Notes: a model not told the origin generated them from the sequence alone. A stretch of 30,917 nucleotides of DNA from Prevotella sp. (GCA_020026195.1 JAHHQW010000029.1:1-30917), one strand, 5' to 3'. Counted from the stretch's first letter, positions 1 through 8,455 are shown. A program made the numbers and translations.

Positions 1-61
1 GCTTGAACCAAGGACCTCCAGATTATGAGTCTGTTGCTCTAACCAACTGAGCTAAAAGCCC
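1..61 (-). tRNA. tRNA-Met (CAU), 3' end cut by window edge
   Basis: Read on the minus strand, the 5' acceptor arm begins at 61 (GGGCTTT) and is followed by T8-A9 and a D-arm (GCTCAGTTGG...). The anticodon loop CTCATAA sits on a CAGA/TCTG stem, giving anticodon CAT. The T-arm starts with TTCAAGC and runs off the window after about 60 nt, so the 3' half of the T-stem, the acceptor 3' strand and the CCA end are not visible. CAU could be elongator Met or lysidine-modified Ile2; the visible part does not settle this. An excellent promoter lies just upstream at 95-125. Confidence 0.9.
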
Positions 62-94
62 TCTCTGTACTGAACGTATCAAAGATTTCGGATG

Positions 95-125
95 CAAAGA
101 TAATGTAATTATTGTTATTTCCCAA
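95..125 (-). promoter_or_regulatory. sigma-ABfr promoter of tRNA-Met
   Basis: The minus strand carries TATCTTTG (plus-strand CAAAGATA at 95-102), an exact TAnnTTTG -7 box, and TTG (plus-strand CAA at 123-125) 20 bp upstream. Expected transcription start is near 88, about 27 nt before the mature tRNA. The same TATCTTTG box precedes the tRNA-Leu at 8.35 kb. Confidence 0.75.
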
Positions 126-145
126 ATATTTTTATCAGAATTTTG

Positions 146-153
146 TATTTTTG
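146..153 (+). promoter_or_regulatory. candidate -7 box of the gamma-CA gene
   Basis: TATTTTTG matches the Bacteroidetes -7 consensus TAnnTTTG. No convincing TTG lies at the right spacing upstream, so this is a partial match. It would give a leader of about 60 nt and is arranged back to back with the tRNA-Met promoter. Confidence 0.4.
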
Positions 154-221
154 CAACTAAATGAAAGTATAAACATAATGATGCAGCACTTAAATGGGCA
201 TCATAACAAATATATGATATT

Positions 222-734
222 ATGGCAATAATAAAGACTGTAAAAGGTATGACTCCAAAATGGGGACAAGGATGCTATTTTAGCGAGAACGCCGCAATAA
301 TAGGAGATGTTAAGATGGGCGATGAATGTTCCGTATGGTTCGGTGCCACGGTACGTGGCGATGTTGCTCCGATTACAATAGGAAACAGAGTAAACGTACA
401 GGATGGCGCATGTATTCATGTTCATAATACTGTTGGTCCGGCATTTATAGAAGACGATGTGTCGATAGGACACAATGCTACCGTTCATGCATGCACTCTG
501 AAACGCGGATGTCTTGTAGGAATGGGAGCCGTAGTACTCGATTTTGCAGTAGTGGGCGAGGGCGCAATTGTTGCTGCCGGATCGGTTGTAACGCAGCATA
601 CAGTAATAGGACCTAATGAAATATGGGGCGGTGTTCCTGCTAAGTTCATTAAGAATACAAAGCCAGGACAGGCAGAAACCTATGCTCGTCATTACACAGA
701 ATACATCAAATGGTATCTAGAGGACGAGAAATAA
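222..734 (+). CDS. gamma-carbonic anhydrase family protein (hexapeptide repeat)
   Basis: This 170-residue protein is a left-handed beta-helix of the gamma-carbonic anhydrase/YrdA/PaaY family. Imperfect hexapeptide repeats run from about residue 25 to 135 and a short C-terminal helix follows. The three histidines that bind the metal in Methanosarcina Cam appear conserved: H66 in the QDGACIH stretch, then H84 and H89 in IGHNATVH. The long acidic loop of Cam between the first and second histidine is missing (18 residues apart here), as is usual for bacterial CamH/YrdA-type members, many of which show little or no carbonic anhydrase activity. Length and the MAIIK start match the family. It appears to be a single-gene unit with a terminator 62 nt after the stop. 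The fold is sure; the reaction is not. Confidence 0.9.
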   Translation: MAIIKTVKGMTPKWGQGCYFSENAAIIGDVKMGDECSVWFGATVRGDVAPITIGNRVNVQDGACIHVHNTVGPAFIEDDVSIGHNATVHACTLKRGCLVGMGAVVLDFAVVGEGAIVAAGSVVTQHTVIGPNEIWGGVPAKFIKNTKPGQAETYARHYTEYIKWYLEDEK

Positions 735-796
735 ATGAAGTTTATACATGTACTTATGCGATATTAGTTTAACGTACGTGTATTTATATTTACTTT

Positions 797-840
797 TATA
801 GGATGACAGTGACACTGATTGCATTGTCATCCTATATTCT
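797..840 (+). terminator. intrinsic terminator of gamma-CA gene
   Basis: A 12-bp perfect stem (797-808 with 825-836, arms TATAGGATGACA and TGTCATCCTATA) can extend by further pairs into the loop. It is followed by a T-rich stretch (TTCTTTTCG). Confidence 0.7.
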
Positions 841-1020
841 TTTCGTCATAAAAATTAAATAACGATAAATGTGCAGAGACTTGTTTCTGCTAATTCTTAT
901 ATGTCTTAATTATCATCGTATAACTTAAATATTTATGCCAATTAATGGGTAAAATGTCGCTTTTTGAAAGCATTTTATCTAAAAATACGCCCATTCGTAT
1001 ATTTATATATACCTAAAATT

Positions 1021-1050
1021 TTGAATTTGTTTGTAAAGTCTTTATATTTG
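1021..1050 (+). promoter_or_regulatory. sigma-ABfr promoter of the PKD protein gene
   Basis: TTG at 1021-1023, a 19-bp gap, then TATATTTG at 1043-1050: a full consensus match. Predicted start is near 1056, giving a leader of about 58 nt. Confidence 0.8.
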
Positions 1051-1113
1051 TAATTAAATACGACCTTATTTCTGTACTTATAGAAATAATAATTTAACAA
1101 ATACAGATTAATT

Positions 1114-2970
1114 ATGAAGACAAAATTTACATTATTAGTGGCAGTTCTCATGATTTCGCTGTCTGCATCTGCTAAATTTGCTGCACAGGCAGGAGAAGAT
1201 GTACTTACAGCCAACTTTACAACAGACAAGTCGTTCATGTCGTATTATAATCAGGGCTTCGATACAGATGAAGACCTTGCCGGCTGGACAGTAGGAGAAG
1301 GATGGAAGTTTAAGGAAGCAACATTCTCATCAATAGATAAGAATGACAAACGTTCGGCGTTTATTGGTTACAACGGCAGTGGCAGCACAACGCTTCTGAG
1401 TCCGGTTCTTAAAGTAGAACCTAACAGCAATGTAGAGTTTTATGCATATTTCCAGGGTATTTATTTAATATGGGGTTCATGGCAGTTTAATCTGATAGAC
1501 GTCGCTACAGGAGAGAAACGTCAGCTGCTTGATGCGTTCGACTGGGCACAGAATAATGCATATACAGGTCCGGCATGGAACAAGTTTAGTTTTAATATTG
1601 CCGAATATGCAAACAGAGACGTGCAGTTCGAACTGTTTTATAATCATGGTGGCGAAGATCTTGTGATAGATGGTTTCAAACTTGTTAAGGAAGACGAGGC
1701 ATGTGCAGATGCTGTTCATGTGTTCGAGACAGAAACAATTCAGTTCATGAATACATCTCTCGGAAATCCTGATAAGGTGGAATGGACATTTGCTGGTGGT
1801 ACACCCGCAACATCTACAGAAAATAATCCCGTCGTGACATATAACGAGGCAGGAACATACGACGTAACTCTTGTGGTAACACGTGGCAGTGAAGTAAATG
1901 AAATAAAGCGCCCAGGTTTTGTTGTGGTTAGCAAGAATGCTCCTACGGCAAAAATCGGACTTCCTGAAGAAGGTTACGAATCACCGTTTATGGGTGTATT
2001 CATACCGACAAACGTGCCTGTTACTTTCAGAGACTGTTCTAAGGGTATGCCTACAGAATGGAATTGGTTGTTCCAAAATACAGATGTAACAAGCAGTAAC
2101 GAACAGAATCCTACAGTGACATATCTTGACAAGGGTGTATTCAGTGTAGGACTTACAGTTAAGAATGAGGCTGGCGAGAGCAGCGACATGCTTACATACG
2201 CTGTTCAGGCAGGTGGTGCACAGTATGTATGGAATATTGGTTTTGAAGAGAACAATAAGATAGAAAAGGTTGCACTGGGATGGTATGGAAACTATGCAGG
2301 TACTAACTGGCTCGGCATTGATAAGTTTGCCGAACTTTATAAGGCTCCTCTCGCTGATGCTCAGATTGACAGCGTAGCCGTTTACTTTGCATCGAACACA
2401 ATGGTAAATCCAGATGCAGACATCACTATGACAGTAAATGCTGTGGCAGGCAACGGAGAACCTGGTGACATCATAGCAACAACAAGTGTAAAGGCTGCTG
2501 ATGTAAGATGTAGTGCCGACAGTGTAATTCCTACAATATTCAACTTTACAGAGCCTGTTAAGATTGCAAAAGGACAGAAGTTCTTTATTGTGGTAGGACC
2601 GTTCCCAAATCAGTCAATGCAGGAAAGTCCTTATACAGCCGACGATTTCGCTATATTCTGCGTACGCCGTGGTACGGGAGGTAAGAACACAGCTTGGCAT
2701 TATCTTGAGGAACAGAATGAGAATGGCGAAGGTCTGGGTACATACGCATGGTTCGAGAATGTTGATGATCCTCTCTCAATGGCAATATCTCCGGTTATAA
2801 ATTATAATGATAATGTTTCGACAGGTATAGACTGCATAACCGACATTGAGGGCGAAGCAGAAATAGAATCGGTATATAATCTCAGTGGTCAGAAGGTGCA
2901 GATGCCGGTTAAGGAAGGCATATACATCGTGAAGTATACCAACGGAAAGGTTGAGAAGAGACGTATGTAA
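1114..2970 (+). CDS. secreted PKD-domain protein with T9SS-type C-terminal sorting signal
   Basis: A 618-residue exported protein of unknown specific function. A signal peptide covers residues 1-20 (ends SLSASA). Residues about 42-195 look like a choice-of-anchor J/MAM-like jelly-roll domain (QGFDTDEDLAGWTVG...). Two PKD-type Ig folds follow at about 200-275 (GTYDVTLVV signature) and 276-365 (WNWLF, GVFSVGLTV). A further beta-rich domain spans about 370-560. The last 40 residues (VYNLSGQKVQMPV... GIYIVKYTNGKVEKRRM) resemble the Prevotella form of a T9SS type A sorting domain, so the protein is probably exported by T9SS and exposed on the surface. No catalytic motif was seen; adhesion or glycan/protein binding is a guess. 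It has its own promoter and a strong terminator. Confidence 0.85.
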   Translation: MKTKFTLLVAVLMISLSASAKFAAQAGEDVLTANFTTDKSFMSYYNQGFDTDEDLAGWTVGEGWKFKEATFSSIDKNDKRSAFIGYNGSGSTTLLSPVLKVEPNSNVEFYAYFQGIYLIWGSWQFNLIDVATGEKRQLLDAFDWAQNNAYTGPAWNKFSFNIAEYANRDVQFELFYNHGGEDLVIDGFKLVKEDEACADAVHVFETETIQFMNTSLGNPDKVEWTFAGGTPATSTENNPVVTYNEAGTYDVTLVVTRGSEVNEIKRPGFVVVSKNAPTAKIGLPEEGYESPFMGVFIPTNVPVTFRDCSKGMPTEWNWLFQNTDVTSSNEQNPTVTYLDKGVFSVGLTVKNEAGESSDMLTYAVQAGGAQYVWNIGFEENNKIEKVALGWYGNYAGTNWLGIDKFAELYKAPLADAQIDSVAVYFASNTMVNPDADITMTVNAVAGNGEPGDIIATTSVKAADVRCSADSVIPTIFNFTEPVKIAKGQKFFIVVGPFPNQSMQESPYTADDFAIFCVRRGTGGKNTAWHYLEEQNENGEGLGTYAWFENVDDPLSMAISPVINYNDNVSTGIDCITDIEGEAEIESVYNLSGQKVQMPVKEGIYIVKYTNGKVEKRRM

Positions 2971-2992
2971 GACATAAGTATCATAAATAAAC

Positions 2993-3035
2993 AAGCGAGA
3001 ATCATAACAGTTATGGTTCTCGCTTATTTTTTATT
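2993..3035 (+). terminator. strong intrinsic terminator
   Basis: AAGCGAGAA-T-CATAA pairs with TTATG-G-TTCTCGCTT (2993-3007 with 3011-3025): 15 pairs including one G-U, a 3-nt loop, then ATTTTTTATT. It ends the PKD gene transcript. Confidence 0.9.
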
Positions 3036-3117
3036 CATATCTGATAAAAGGTGCAGTTTATGAGCATTTAAAATTCAGAATAATACTGATATATTTTTTT
3101 CTAACGGCTTATTACGT

Positions 3118-3125
3118 TACTTTTG
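3118..3125 (+). promoter_or_regulatory. -7 box of the SpmAB-like gene, almost abutting its ATG
   Basis: TACTTTTG matches TAnnTTTG. Only 7 nt separate it from the ATG at 3133, so the transcript should be leaderless or nearly so. A clear -33 TTG is not visible; the region where it belongs is a T-run. Confidence 0.55.
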
Positions 3126-3132
3126 CATAAGT

Positions 3133-4362
3133 ATGGTACTAAATTACATCTGGATAGCTTTTTTCCTTGTTGCCTTTGTAGTGGCACTTGTGAAACTTAT
3201 ATTCTTCGGAGACCTTGAAGTTTTTCCGGAGATAATGGACTCTACGTTTGCAACATCGAAGACTGCGTTCGAAATATCACTCGGACTTACTGGTGTACTT
3301 ACGCTGTGGCTCGGAATAATGAAGATAGGCGAGAAGGGTGGTGTGGTTGATGCTTTGGCCCGGTTGCTAAGTCCGGTCTTTGTACGACTGTTCCCGGAAA
3401 TTCCAAAAGGACATCCTGTCGGTGGCTCGATGTTCATGAATGTTGCAGCAAATATGTTGGGACTTGATAATGCCGCAACGCCGCTCGGACTGAAGGCAAT
3501 GGAGCAGCTTCAGGAACTTAATCCAAAGAAAGATACGGCAACAAACCCGATGATTATGTTCCTTGTACTTAATACTTCGGGACTTACGCTCATTCCTGTA
3601 AGCATCATGGTTTATCGGACACAGCTGGGTGCTGCCCAGCCTACGGATGTATTTATCCCTATTCTGCTCGCTACATTTTTCTCGACGTTCGCTGGTGTGA
3701 TAATAACAAGTATTTATCAGAGAATAAATCTTTTTAACCGTGTGATGATAATGACACTCGGCGGACTCTCTCTGTTTGTAGCTGCTGTTATGTGGGGTTT
3801 CATGATGCTCGATAAAACGATGATGAGCGTGGTAAGTACGTCATCGGCAAATATAATACTGATGACTGTAATAATCAGTTTCATCATTGCCGGGATGCGT
3901 AAGAAAATTAATGTTTATGAGGCGTTCATCGAAGGAGCAAAAGACGGATTTGACACTGCCGTACGTATCATCCCTTACCTCGTAGCCATACTCGTGGGCA
4001 TTGGAGTGTTCAGAGCATCGGGTGCAATGGATATGATAATTGATGGAATTAAATATACAGTTGCAGCGTGTGGCATAGATACCGAGTTCGTCGGTGCTCT
4101 TCCAACAGCTATAATGAAACCTTTGTCGGGAAGCGGTGCAAGAGGAATGATGGTAGACGCAATGACAACGTACGGAGCCGATTCGTTCGTAGGTCGTCTG
4201 AGCTGCATATTCCAAGGTTCTACCGATACGACATTCTACATACTTGCAGTATATTTTGGAAGCGTAGGAATAAAGAACACACGCCATGCCGTAAGTTGCG
4301 GACTCTTCTCCGATCTTGCCGGTATTCTTGCTGCAATAGCCATTGCATATATGTTCTTTTAA
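3133..4362 (+). CDS. SpmA-SpmB fusion-type nucleoside recognition (Gate) membrane protein
   Basis: This 409-residue polytopic membrane protein has two halves, each resembling one spore maturation protein of Bacillus. Residues about 1-200 are SpmA-like (GHPVGGSMFMNVAANMLGLD... NPMIMFLVLNTSGLTLIP). Residues about 230-409 are SpmB-like (FIEGAKDGFDTAVRIIPYLVAI... KPLSGSGARGMM). Both belong to the nucleoside recognition/Gate family found in transporters. Bacteroidetes do not sporulate, so the sporulation name reflects homology only; the substrate is unknown. The MVLNYIW start fits the family, and the -7 box ends 7 nt before the ATG, implying a leaderless mRNA. No terminator was seen before the next promoter at 4393. 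Confidence 0.85.
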   Translation: MVLNYIWIAFFLVAFVVALVKLIFFGDLEVFPEIMDSTFATSKTAFEISLGLTGVLTLWLGIMKIGEKGGVVDALARLLSPVFVRLFPEIPKGHPVGGSMFMNVAANMLGLDNAATPLGLKAMEQLQELNPKKDTATNPMIMFLVLNTSGLTLIPVSIMVYRTQLGAAQPTDVFIPILLATFFSTFAGVIITSIYQRINLFNRVMIMTLGGLSLFVAAVMWGFMMLDKTMMSVVSTSSANIILMTVIISFIIAGMRKKINVYEAFIEGAKDGFDTAVRIIPYLVAILVGIGVFRASGAMDMIIDGIKYTVAACGIDTEFVGALPTAIMKPLSGSGARGMMVDAMTTYGADSFVGRLSCIFQGSTDTTFYILAVYFGSVGIKNTRHAVSCGLFSDLAGILAAIAIAYMFF

Positions 4363-4392
4363 GAGCTTTGTGACTAATTTATTACGTCAAGT

Positions 4393-4423
4393 TTTGCATA
4401 CCATAAATAAAGTATTAATTTTG
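4393..4423 (+). promoter_or_regulatory. sigma-ABfr promoter of the flippase-dpp7 unit
   Basis: TTTG at 4393-4396, a 19-bp gap, then TAATTTTG at 4416-4423. This gives a leader of about 115 nt containing a small hairpin (TTATGTA at 4482-4488 with TACATAA at 4497-4503). Confidence 0.75.
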
Positions 4424-4545
4424 CAAAAATAACAATATCAGCGTCACATCATAATAAAAATTAAAATAAGACTCATGACGGTTATGTATGCTTAATTACA
4501 TAATCGATGTTACACTGTTAAAAAACGAATCAATAAAATAAAGAA

Positions 4546-6009
4546 ATGGCTAGTCTGAAATCGTTGGTAAAGGATACGGCAATCTATGGTCTTAGCAGCA
4601 TAGTAGGACGTTTCCTTAATTATCTCCTCGTACCTCTGTATACTGCAAAGATTGCAGCATCAAGCGGAGGTTATGGAGTGATAACCAATCTTTATGCTTA
4701 TACGGCATTGTTTATGGTTATCCTTACTTACGGTATGGAGACAACATTCTTCAGATATGTGAACAAAGAGGATGAAGATCCCAATAAAGTATATTCTACT
4801 ATTCTGACATCTGTGGCGTTTACTTCGACAATGTTCGTTCTGCTTGTCCTGTTGTTTATCAATCCGATATCATCTTCGATGGGTTATGCAGAACACCAGT
4901 CGTATATATGGGTAATGGCAGCTACAGTTGCAATCGATGCATTCCAGTGCATTCCTTTTGCTTATCTTAGATATAAGAAGAAGGCTGTTAAGTTTGCGGC
5001 ACTGAAATTACTGTTCATTGTGATGAACATCTTTTTCAATCTCATGTTCTTCCTCTTCCTGCCATCGCTCTATGAGTCAAATCCCGAACTTATAGGAAAG
5101 ATTTATGACCCGGAGATAGGCGTAGGATATGCATTCTATATTAATCTGTTCTGTACAGCATCAATAACATTCTGCTTTTATAAAGAACTTACAGGTTTTA
5201 AATATACGTTTGACGGAAAACTTCTGAAACGAATGCTGGGTTACGGTCTGCCAATTTTGGTGCTTGGAATTGCCGGAATATTGAATCAGACTGCTGATAA
5301 GATAATCTTTCCTTATGTTTATAAGGCAGCTGATGCGCACGAACAGCTTGGTATTTATGGCGCTGCAAGTAAGATAGCCATGATTATGGCAATGATAACA
5401 CAGGCTTTCAGATATGCTTACGAACCGTTTGTGTTTGGCAGGGGAGCAGATAAGAAGAATAAGGATACTTATGCGCTGGCAATGAAATATTTCATAATAT
5501 TCACGCTGCTTGCATTCCTTATGGTAATGGGATACATGAACATTCTACAATATATAATAGGTGGTGATTATCGTCCGGGACTGAAAGTAGTGCCGGTTGT
5601 TATGGCTGCCGAAATAATGATGGGTGTTTATTTCAACCTCTCGTTCTGGTATAAGCTTATTGATAAGACGATGTGGGGTGCAGTATTCTCAGGCATTGGC
5701 TGTCTGGTACTTATTATAATTAACGTGGTATTTGTTCCTGCTTATGGTTATATCGCCTGTGCATGGGCAGGCTTTGCCGGTTATGGAACTGCCATGCTGC
5801 TTTCATATTTTGTAGGACAAAAACAATATCCAATAAACTATCCGTTAAAAGACATCACGATGTATGTCCTGCTGGCACTTGTGTTTTATGTAGGAATAAA
5901 ATTGTCTAACGAGAACCTTGGTTTTATACCGGCACTGTTATGTAATACGGTACTTGTGATATTGTTTGCAGGCTTTACGCTTAAGAAAGAGAAATTGTTA
6001 CATAAATAA
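4546..6009 (+). CDS. polysaccharide biosynthesis flippase (Wzx/MATE-like, MOP superfamily)
   Basis: A 487-residue integral membrane protein with about 12-14 hydrophobic helices. It starts with the amphipathic MASLKSLVKDTAIYGLSSIVG segment typical of polysaccharide_synt flippases, which move undecaprenyl-linked or similar lipid-linked sugars across the inner membrane. Supporting patterns are GRFLNYLLVPLYTAKI, TYGMETTFFRY (residues about 65-75) and the central AASKIAMIMAMITQAFRYAYEPF helix. No glycosyltransferase or polymerase neighbours are present, so this is a lone flippase; a role in LPS/A-LPS or another conserved surface glycan is possible, as is a MurJ-like role. The peptidase gene follows after 14 bp and is probably cotranscribed. 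Confidence 0.88.
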   Translation: MASLKSLVKDTAIYGLSSIVGRFLNYLLVPLYTAKIAASSGGYGVITNLYAYTALFMVILTYGMETTFFRYVNKEDEDPNKVYSTILTSVAFTSTMFVLLVLLFINPISSSMGYAEHQSYIWVMAATVAIDAFQCIPFAYLRYKKKAVKFAALKLLFIVMNIFFNLMFFLFLPSLYESNPELIGKIYDPEIGVGYAFYINLFCTASITFCFYKELTGFKYTFDGKLLKRMLGYGLPILVLGIAGILNQTADKIIFPYVYKAADAHEQLGIYGAASKIAMIMAMITQAFRYAYEPFVFGRGADKKNKDTYALAMKYFIIFTLLAFLMVMGYMNILQYIIGGDYRPGLKVVPVVMAAEIMMGVYFNLSFWYKLIDKTMWGAVFSGIGCLVLIIINVVFVPAYGYIACAWAGFAGYGTAMLLSYFVGQKQYPINYPLKDITMYVLLALVFYVGIKLSNENLGFIPALLCNTVLVILFAGFTLKKEKLLHK

Positions 6010-6023
6010 TTTATTTTAAATCT

Positions 6024-8141
6024 ATGAGAAAATCAGTATTATTATTGTTCTGTGTTCTCTCTTCAATGTTTGCTAAGGCGGATGAGGGAATGTGGACTTT
6101 GTACAACCTGCCTAAGGCAGTGTACGATCAGATGAAGGCAGAAGGTTACAAACTTCCCTACAATGACCTGTACTGGGGCGATAACGCAATTAAGAATGCC
6201 GTTATCAGCTTCTGTGGTTATTGCTCAGGTGTAGTTGTATCTCCCGACGGTCTTGTTTTTACTAACCATCATTGTGGTTTCGAATCAATCCGCAGTCACT
6301 CAACAGTAGAACATGACTACATGCGTGATGGTTTCGTTGCACAGAGTTTTGAAGAAGAACTTCCTAACAAGGACATGTTCGTAAGTTTCCTCGTATCACA
6401 GGAAGATATTACATATCGTCTCGAAGCTCTTGGATATGATGAAATGGACGATCAGCATAAGGGTATTCTTCTTGATTCTCTTACAAATGTACTTACAAAG
6501 GAGGCTAAGCGTCTTGATAAGTCACTTGAAGTAGTAATCGATCCTTATTATGAAGGTAATAAGTTCTATGCTTCTACATACCGTAAGTTTACTGATGTCC
6601 GCCTCGTATTTGCTGTTCCTAAGTCAATGGGTAAGTTCGGTGGAGATACAGATAACTGGATGTGGCCGCGTCAGACATGCGACTTCTCTGTATTCCGTAT
6701 CTATGCAGATCCTAAGACAAATGGTCCTGCTGCTTACAGCAAGGATAATGTGCCTTACAAACCTGAAACATGGGCAAGAGTTTCTCTTGACGGTTATCAG
6801 GAAGGCGACTTTGCAATGACAATTGGTTATCCTGGTTCAACAAACCGTTACCTCTCTTCATACGGAATTAAGGAACGCAGAGATGCTTCTAATGCTCCCC
6901 GTGTTCAGGTTCGTGGCTTGAAGCAGGAAATCATGAAGCGTCACATGGAGGCTGACCAGGCTGTGCGTATCAAGTATGACTCTAAGTATGCTCAGAGTTC
7001 AAACTACTGGAAGAACTCAATGGGTATGAACAAGTGTATCGACAGTATCGGTCTTATCCAGCAGAAGCAGGATTATGAGCGCAGCTTGATGAGATGGCAG
7101 AAGAAGACTGGTTATCTCGAAGGTAAGCTTGACTTTGCACTTATGGAGAAACTGTATGCAGAACGTTTCGAACGTATGCGTGCTTTCTATTATTGGATTG
7201 AAACATTCAATCGTACTAACGAATTGATACAGCGTGCAATGTCTGTTGTTTATTCAGCATCTGCTCCTAATGAAACTGGCGACGAGAAGGGCCCGTTTAT
7301 CGAATTTAAAGATAATTCTGACGAATGGGATGCTGGTCTGGAGAAAGAAGTTCTCACAGCTCTGCTTAAGAATTATGCAGATCATGTTGATGCTAAATAT
7401 ATTCCTTCTTTCTATAAGACAATTCAAAAGAAATATCGTGGCAACTATAAGAAGTTTGTGAACGATCTTTATAAGAAGTCTATCGTTAACAAGACAGGTC
7501 AGAAGATTTATCTCAATGACAAGAAGGTTAAGGAAGACCTTGGCGTTAAGGTAGGATTCAGTCTTATGGAAGTTGTAGGTAATCTTCAGAAAGAACTTAT
7601 GGAAATCAACGAGCAGATAGAACTTCAGGAGAAATATCTCTGTGCAGCAAAACTGCGTATGGAAGAAGATATGCCTCACTACAGTGATGCTAACTCTACA
7701 CTGCGTCTGAGCTATGGTCAGGTAGGTGGTTTCAATATGGGTGGCAAACCTTCTGGCTACTATACAACAGCAGAAAGTATGTTAGAGAAGATGATGAAGG
7801 GCGATTCATTCAGTGATTATAAGGTAGAACCTGTTATGAAGGAACTTCTTGGTGCAAAAGACTTTGGTAAGTACACAGATAAGAAGACTGGTAAGATGCA
7901 GCTTTGTTTCCTTACAAACAATGATATTACTGGCGGTAACAGCGGTAGCGCAATGTTCAATGGCAAGAACGAACTTATCGGTCTTGCATTCGATGGTAAC
8001 TGGGACAGCCTTGCAAGCAATATCTTCTTCGACCGTACACTGGCAAGATGTATCGGTCTTGATGTCCGCTATCTTCTTTACATGATGGATAAGTGGGGTC
8101 ATGCAGATCGTCTTATCAACGAAATCTTCCGCGAAAAATAA
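6024..8141 (+). CDS. dpp7: S46 family dipeptidyl-peptidase, DPP7 type
   Basis: A 705-residue periplasmic serine exopeptidase that removes dipeptides from peptide N-termini. The signal peptide ends at about residue 19 (SSMFAKA). The chymotrypsin-like triad is visible: H83 in TNHHCG, D220 in the RQTCDFSVFRIY strand (by analogy with the family) and S640 in GGNSGSA. In characterised S46 enzymes the residue 18 positions after the catalytic serine sets specificity: Gly in DPP7 (hydrophobic P1), Arg in DPP11 (Asp/Glu P1). Here it is G658, which points to DPP7. N211-W212 of the GGDTDNWMWPR stretch matches the part that holds the peptide N-terminus. The usual RHTGDF is RQTCDF here. The gene uses many pyrimidine-ending codons (GGT, CGT, CTT), suggesting high expression. 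It lies 14 bp after the flippase and ends in a strong terminator. Confidence 0.93.
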   Translation: MRKSVLLLFCVLSSMFAKADEGMWTLYNLPKAVYDQMKAEGYKLPYNDLYWGDNAIKNAVISFCGYCSGVVVSPDGLVFTNHHCGFESIRSHSTVEHDYMRDGFVAQSFEEELPNKDMFVSFLVSQEDITYRLEALGYDEMDDQHKGILLDSLTNVLTKEAKRLDKSLEVVIDPYYEGNKFYASTYRKFTDVRLVFAVPKSMGKFGGDTDNWMWPRQTCDFSVFRIYADPKTNGPAAYSKDNVPYKPETWARVSLDGYQEGDFAMTIGYPGSTNRYLSSYGIKERRDASNAPRVQVRGLKQEIMKRHMEADQAVRIKYDSKYAQSSNYWKNSMGMNKCIDSIGLIQQKQDYERSLMRWQKKTGYLEGKLDFALMEKLYAERFERMRAFYYWIETFNRTNELIQRAMSVVYSASAPNETGDEKGPFIEFKDNSDEWDAGLEKEVLTALLKNYADHVDAKYIPSFYKTIQKKYRGNYKKFVNDLYKKSIVNKTGQKIYLNDKKVKEDLGVKVGFSLMEVVGNLQKELMEINEQIELQEKYLCAAKLRMEEDMPHYSDANSTLRLSYGQVGGFNMGGKPSGYYTTAESMLEKMMKGDSFSDYKVEPVMKELLGAKDFGKYTDKKTGKMQLCFLTNNDITGGNSGSAMFNGKNELIGLAFDGNWDSLASNIFFDRTLARCIGLDVRYLLYMMDKWGHADRLINEIFREK

Positions 8142-8168
8142 TCAGAGGTTATTTTGTTGTGACATATG

Positions 8169-8206
8169 AAAAAGGGATGCCTTCATAAAGAAAGCATCCC
8201 TTTTTC
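8169..8206 (+). terminator. intrinsic terminator of dpp7
   Basis: A perfect 12-bp stem, AAAAAGGGATGC (8169-8180) with GCATCCCTTTTT (8194-8205), with a 13-nt loop. The T-run forms the 3' arm, so it could also work from the opposite strand. Confidence 0.88.
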
Positions 8207-8232
8207 TTGCTATATATCAGACATATAGATAA

Positions 8233-8268
8233 ATAAAAAAGCCGTCGATAATTGCTTATCAACGGCTT
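8233..8268 (-). terminator. terminator downstream of tRNA-Leu
   Basis: Read on the minus strand, AAGCCGT/ACGGCTT (8262-8268 with 8239-8245) and GATAA/TTATC (8256-8260 with 8247-8251) stack around a 4-nt GCAA loop. They are followed by TTTTTTATTTA. Its position, 5 bp past the tRNA 3' end, makes it the tRNA terminator. Confidence 0.85.
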
Positions 8269-8272
8269 ATTG

Positions 8273-8354
8273 TACCCAGAGCCGGGATCGAACCGGCACG
8301 AATTGCTTCATTGGTGTTTGAGACCAACGCGTCTACCAATTCCGCCATCTGGGC
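8273..8354 (-). tRNA. tRNA-Leu (CAA)
   Basis: An 82-nt tRNA on the minus strand. The acceptor GCCCAGA pairs with TCTGGGT (first pair G-U). The anticodon stem TTGGT/ACCAA encloses the loop CTCAAAC, giving anticodon CAA, which reads UUG. The D-arm is GGCGGAATTGGTAGACGC, typical of type II Leu tRNAs. The variable arm is short for a leucine tRNA. The T-loop TTCGATC is standard. After discriminator A the next bases are CA, so CCA is not encoded. Confidence 0.93.
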
Positions 8355-8366
8355 TTAACGCGGTTG

Positions 8367-8396
8367 CAAAGATAATAATAATTTTTAATACGCCAA
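8367..8396 (-). promoter_or_regulatory. sigma-ABfr promoter of tRNA-Leu
   Basis: Minus-strand TATCTTTG (plus-strand 8367-8374) with TTG (plus-strand CAA at 8394-8396) 19 bp upstream. The start would fall a few bases before the mature tRNA 5' end. Confidence 0.75.
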
Positions 8397-8424
8397 ATAA
8401 AACATATAAAAAACAATAAATTTG

Positions 8425-8455
8425 TTGCGTGTCTCGTTATATTATTGTATTTTCG
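8425..8455 (+). promoter_or_regulatory. promoter of the mannose-1-P guanylyltransferase gene
   Basis: TTG at 8425-8427, a 20-bp gap, then TATTTTCG at 8448-8455, one mismatch from TAnnTTTG. It faces away from the tRNA-Leu promoter. Confidence 0.55.

Larger units (their letters stand above)
735..1113. other. 379-bp intergenic region
   Basis: No credible gene. It holds the terminator at 797-840, a small GCAGA...TCTGC hairpin near 873-890, a hairpin at 950-977 (TAAAATG/CATTTTA outer arms and CTTT/AAAG inner arms, with a 3-nt bulge) and the strong promoter at 1021-1050. The 950-977 hairpin lies about 45 bp upstream of the -33 element and has no T-run, so an operator or an RNA processing site is as plausible as a terminator. 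Confidence 0.6.

Noticed and set aside
3133..4362. Evidence of sporulation (SpmA/SpmB similarity)
   Set aside because: The fused SpmAB-like protein is common in non-sporulating Bacteroidetes; nothing else in the window relates to spores.
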